Part shown: one piece after another, positions 61,065-64,000 of the stretch
Numbering within the stretch: position 1 is the first letter of the stretch
Layout of the letters: every line of letters starts with the position of its first letter
NCBI GenBank assembly: GCA_963822215.1
Contig: CAWGGX010000005.1
Span: 62,001 to 126,000 of the forward strand
DNA: 64,000 nucleotides
DNA from: Roseiarcus sp963822215
Lineage (GTDB): Bacteria; Pseudomonadota; Alphaproteobacteria; Rhizobiales; Beijerinckiaceae
Direction of reading: 5' to 3'
Made by a program: the position numbers and the translations under genes
Notes under the pieces: model-generated
Databases searched by the model: none
The model's input: the letters and a program-made list of their open reading frames with translations, nothing else
What the model was told of the DNA's origin: nothing

Positions 61065-61682
61065 ATGTCTGCATCTCCCGAAAGCCTCGTCATCCTTCTG
61101 CACGGCGTCGGCGCCAATGGCGCCAATCTCGTTCCGCTCGGCGAGGCCCTGGAGGGCTTCCTGCCCGACGCCGTGTTCGTTGCGCCCGACGCGCCGGAGC
61201 CGTTCGAAGGCGGCGGGTCGGGGCGGCAATGGTTCAGCATCGTCGGGGTCAGCGACGCCAACCGGGAAGAACGGGTTCTGAAGGCGCGCGCCGGCTTCGA
61301 CCGGGTCGTGGCGCGCGAGATCGAGCGGGCCGGGTTCGCTCGCCGGCTCGACCGCGTCGCCTTGTTCGGCTTCTCGCAGGGCGCGATCCTGTCGCTCGAC
61401 GCGCTCGTCGATGGGCGCTGGCCGATCGCCGCCGTCGTCGCCGCCTCCGGCCGGCTCGTCACGCCGGTCGGGCCGAAGGCCGCCGTGTCCACACCGGTGC
61501 TGATCCTCCACGGCGAGCGCGACGAGGTCATTTCCGCCGCGGAGGCCGGGCGGGCGAAGCGCGGGCTCGAGGGCGCGGGTTTCGCCGTCGAGGCGCATGT
61601 CTATCCCGGCCTCGGCCACAGCGTGTCGCCTGAAGGCTTGCAGGTCGCAGGCCGCTTTCTCGCGCGATGGCTCACCCATTAA
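61065..61682 (+). CDS. Alpha/beta-hydrolase, carboxylesterase/phospholipase type
   Basis: 205 residues. LVILLHGVGANGANLVPLGE carries the oxyanion HG, ALFGFSQGAILSLD has the nucleophile Ser in G-x-S-x-G, PVLILHGERDEVISAA has the Asp, and YPGLGHSVSPEGL the His. It matches the abhydrolase_2 group (YpfH/ carboxylesterase type). The enzyme is cytoplasmic and probably hydrolyses short acyl esters or lysophospholipids. It stands alone. Confidence 0.9.
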   Translation: MSASPESLVILLHGVGANGANLVPLGEALEGFLPDAVFVAPDAPEPFEGGGSGRQWFSIVGVSDANREERVLKARAGFDRVVAREIERAGFARRLDRVALFGFSQGAILSLDALVDGRWPIAAVVAASGRLVTPVGPKAAVSTPVLILHGERDEVISAAEAGRAKRGLEGAGFAVEAHVYPGLGHSVSPEGLQVAGRFLARWLTH

Positions 61683-61761
61683 CAGCGGGATTCAAAGACG
61701 CGGCGTCGCTCAAGGCTCATGCGGCGGGCCCTGACAGCGGGGCGCCGACCCTGGCACGAGA

Positions 61762-62670
61762 TCAGGTTTGATGCGGCAGCGAGCCGGGGGCGACGAGCCG
61801 GCCCGGCGCCGCCCATTGGGAGAGGTCGCCGGTGGCGAATCGGAGCAGCGGATAGTCGCCCGTCAGCCTGGTGACCACCACCTCGCCGACCGTCCCTTCG
61901 GGCGCGGGTTCGTTGGTCCCGGGGGTGACGATCTCGACGATCAGGTCCTCATTGACAAGCAATCCCGGCATCAGGGCGCCGTCGGCGTCGTCGGTTTCCC
62001 AGGCGACGGCGCCGAGGTCGGCGGTGACGTAGGCCTCCCGCGTCCGGATTCCGACGCCTTCCAGCTCCGCACGCAGCGACGGCGGCAGCGCGGCGCCCGA
62101 AACGAGCGCCTTCCTGAGCGACGACACGTCGGCCCCGGCTGAGCGCGCCGCCTCGAGCACGATCTTCAGGAAATCAGGCGGGCCGGCGTAGACGCTCGGT
62201 CTGAAATGGGCGATCGCGGCGATCAGCTCATCCGTATGCCCCGGGCCTGCCGGGATCACCGGGCAGCCGAGCGCGAGCGCGCCGCTCTCGAAGATCCGTC
62301 CGCCCGGCTTGAGGTGGTAGAAGAAGCAGTTGACCACGGTCTCGCCGCGCTCGACGCCGGCGGCGGCAAGCGCCCTGGCCGCGCCCCATGGATCACCGCC
62401 CGCAGACTCCGGCTCGTAGACGCCGCCGGGCGAAGCAAACAGGCGGGGGAAAGCGCTCGTCGGCGCGGCGGCGAGCGCGCCGAACGGCGGCTCGGCGCGC
62501 TGCATTTCGGCGAGCGCGGGCTTCCGCAGCACCGGGATCAGCGCGAGGTCCGCCGGCGAGCGCAATGCGGAGAGGTCGACGTCGCCGAGCTGGCGGGCGA
62601 GGGCATGGCTCTTCCCGTGCAGTTCGCCGAGCCGATTGCGCAAGGCTTCAAAACGGGCGTCGTCGATCAC
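61762..62670 (-). pseudogene. PaaK-like AMP-binding ligase, truncated at the C-terminus
   Basis: 302 residues. It resembles phenylacetate-CoA ligase-like proteins: FASPGGVYEPES (weak A3 region), GAAR-ALAAAGVERGETVVNC, PSVYAGPPDFLKIVLE, KALVSGAALPPSLRAELEG, and VVVTRLTGDYPLLRFATGDL. The normal family has about 400 residues or more, with an R-IKGWMGRADQ-type segment next. Here the frame ends LVAPGSLPHQT and stops; codons for RIK appear in another frame just after, so a frameshift plus loss of about 100 residues is likely. The thiolation domain is therefore missing. Confidence 0.7.
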
Positions 62671-63233
62671 GGTCGCGTCTCCTCGGGCCGGCCAGCTCCG
62701 CCGGCCTGAACCAGGGCCGGTTGTCTCGAGGCTCGCCGGGGCCGAAGTCGTTCGCCTCCTCGTTGGCCTCGAGTTTCGCGCACGCCGTCGAGCCCGACGC
62801 GGCCGGGCGCCAGACTATAGCCGAAGCGCGCGTAGCGCAGCGCAGTGTTCGCGCCTTGACCGTTGAAACAGGACAAAGGTCGCAGACGGCGCCATCGCCT
62901 CGTGCTGCGCTGCACAATTGAGAGGCGCCGCCCAGAAGGGCCGCGAGGCGTCCGATGCGCACTGAAATGCGCAATGTCCGCGACTCTTCGTCCCAATGGC
63001 CGCCGGCTGACCTTTGGGGATCGCTCAGCGAAATGTTTCCAACGGTAATCGAGCCATGCGCGACAATAATCGGCAGGCTTTCCGTTGGACGGGAATTGGG
63101 CAACGCAAGTCTTCGGGCGCCGGATGTTTGCGCACGACAAACTCACGACGGCGTGACAGACTTTCGGCGGACAATACAAATCCGAACGATTCCGTTGTAT
63201 ATAACGGATCGGCTCACGGAGCAAGTTGTGAGT
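62671..63233. other. Intergenic region upstream of nifA
   Basis: No gene supported. The part 63110-63233 should hold the nifA promoter. TCCGTT-GTATAT-AACGGA at 63191-63208 is an operator-like palindrome. Confidence 0.5.
63191..63208. promoter_or_regulatory. Palindrome in the nifA promoter region
   Basis: TCCGTT, spacer GTATAT, AACGGA, 26 bases before the first ATG of nifA. It includes a TATA-like -10 candidate, so a repressor or activator bound here would affect nifA transcription. Binding protein unknown. Confidence 0.4.
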
Positions 63234-64000
63234 ATGATGATGCCACCGGAAACCGCTTCCGGGCCGGCGACGTTCATTCAGCGGCGCCGGCCATCGCCCG
63301 ACATCGCGCTCTTGGGGCTCTACGAGATCTCCAAGATCCTCAACGCCGCCACGCGGCTCGACCAGACGCTTGGCAACGTGGTCAACGTGCTGACGAGCTT
63401 TCTCGACATGCGGCTGGGGATGATCGTCATCCTCGACGCGGACGGAGAGCCCGAAATCATCGCCACCGCCGGCTGGGCGAGCGAGGCGAGCGGCAAGCCG
63501 ATTGAGACCTTGCCGCACGACGTCCTTGACCGCCTGGTCGCGACCGCAACGCCGGTTGTCGTGGAAGACGTCGCCGAGGACCCCCTGTTCGCGCGGGCCT
63601 CCGGGGTGATCGCGAGCCGCATCAAGGGCCGCGTGTCGTTCATCGGCGCGCCGATCAAGTCCGACGAGAAAGTCGTCGGAACGCTGTCGATCGTCCGCGC
63701 CTGGGACGAGGAGAATGCGGCTGGGTTCGACGCCGACCTCAGCTTCCTCAAGATGGTGGCCAATCTGATCGGGCAGACCGTGCGGCTGCATCGCATGCTG
63801 TCGGCCGAGCGGCAGCGCTTTCTCGACGAGCAGCGGACGCTGGAGAAGGCGCTCGACGAGCAGCTCGCCGAGACGCGCGTCTCGCTGCCGAAGGTCGGCG
63901 GCATTGTCGGCGACAGCGCGCCGATCCGCAAGGTGCTGGAGACGATCGCGGTCGTCGCCAAGACCAACTCGACCGTGCTCCTGCGCGGCGAGAGCGGCAC
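63234..64000 (+). CDS. nifA: Nif-specific regulatory protein NifA, N-terminal part (runs off the window)
   Basis: About 255 residues visible. ALLGLYEISKILNAATRLDQ starts the GAF domain, with VVNVLTSFLDMRLGMIVILD, VSFIGAPIKSDEKVVGTLSI and FLKMVANLIGQTVRLHRM. A linker helix leads into the AAA+ sigma-54 activator domain (GGIVGDSAPIRKVLETIAVV, STVLLRGESGT, the start of Walker A). It activates nitrogen-fixation promoters with sigma-54. Start options are GTG 63228 and three consecutive ATG codons from 63234. The DNA-binding domain lies outside the window. Confidence 0.93.
   Translation, partial: MMMPPETASGPATFIQRRRPSPDIALLGLYEISKILNAATRLDQTLGNVVNVLTSFLDMRLGMIVILDADGEPEIIATAGWASEASGKPIETLPHDVLDRLVATATPVVVEDVAEDPLFARASGVIASRIKGRVSFIGAPIKSDEKVVGTLSIVRAWDEENAAGFDADLSFLKMVANLIGQTVRLHRMLSAERQRFLDEQRTLEKALDEQLAETRVSLPKVGGIVGDSAPIRKVLETIAVVAKTNSTVLLRGESG

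Overview
The window is GC-rich alphaproteobacterial chromosome. Supporting signs are the bamE / CBP3-like chaperone / DUF177 block, a K+-insensitive pyrophosphate proton pump, a cyanide-insensitive type bd oxidase, a GntP permease next to a patatin, and the start of nifA at the right edge. The best inference is a nitrogen-fixing member of the Rhizobiales (Hyphomicrobiales). The genus cannot be fixed from this window.

Layout. 1-8.6 kb is housekeeping: the 3' part of a GH94/cyclic-glucan-type enzyme, hppA, a hicBA toxin-antitoxin pair, an EEP-family nuclease/phosphatase, bamE, a ubiquinol-cytochrome c chaperone and DUF177. An IS4/IS50-like element with a clean 9-bp target duplication follows (8.68-10.21 kb). 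10.3-14.5 kb carries DUF423, a phasin-like protein, DedA, a patatin and GntP. From about 14.5 to 41.4 kb the DNA is accessory and mosaic. It holds five insertion sequences (one more lies at 8.7 kb), many dispersed palindromes, gene remnants, a VOC protein, a channel-like protein, DUF1330, FecR, a frameshifted efflux lipoprotein, a beta-barrel protein, a HExxH protein, and a low-GC TIR / ABC-ATPase / membrane-protein cluster. That cluster lies between a complete isovaleryl-CoA dehydrogenase gene and a diverged copy of its 3' end. A carboxylesterase lacking its nucleophile and an acyl-CoA ligase complete this part.

41.4-43.9 kb returns to core genes (a DsbA-like isomerase, two small secreted basic proteins, aroC). 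44.2-51.7 kb is an unusual operon: cyclase/AAA/TPR regulator (split by an in-frame TGA), cytochrome P450, and a 981-residue membrane-anchored DyP-type peroxidase, preceded by a near-perfect CRP-type palindrome. 52.1-60.2 kb holds rplS, a CDGSH protein, priA, a PEP-CTERM protein, DUF899 and the bd-type oxidase genes. 60.2-64 kb holds an esterase, a truncated PaaK-like ligase and partial nifA.

Main points for follow-up: (1) the TIR-ABC-membrane cluster with flanking ivd duplication, a candidate mobile defence or conflict system; (2) the cyclase-P450-DyP operon with its CRP-like site; (3) two near-identical IS110/IS1111-type elements inserted at the same position of two different copies of a dispersed palindrome, with a long structured 3' end that could encode a bridge RNA; (4) several single-base lesions, two of which share the form GAGTC to GAGTTC.
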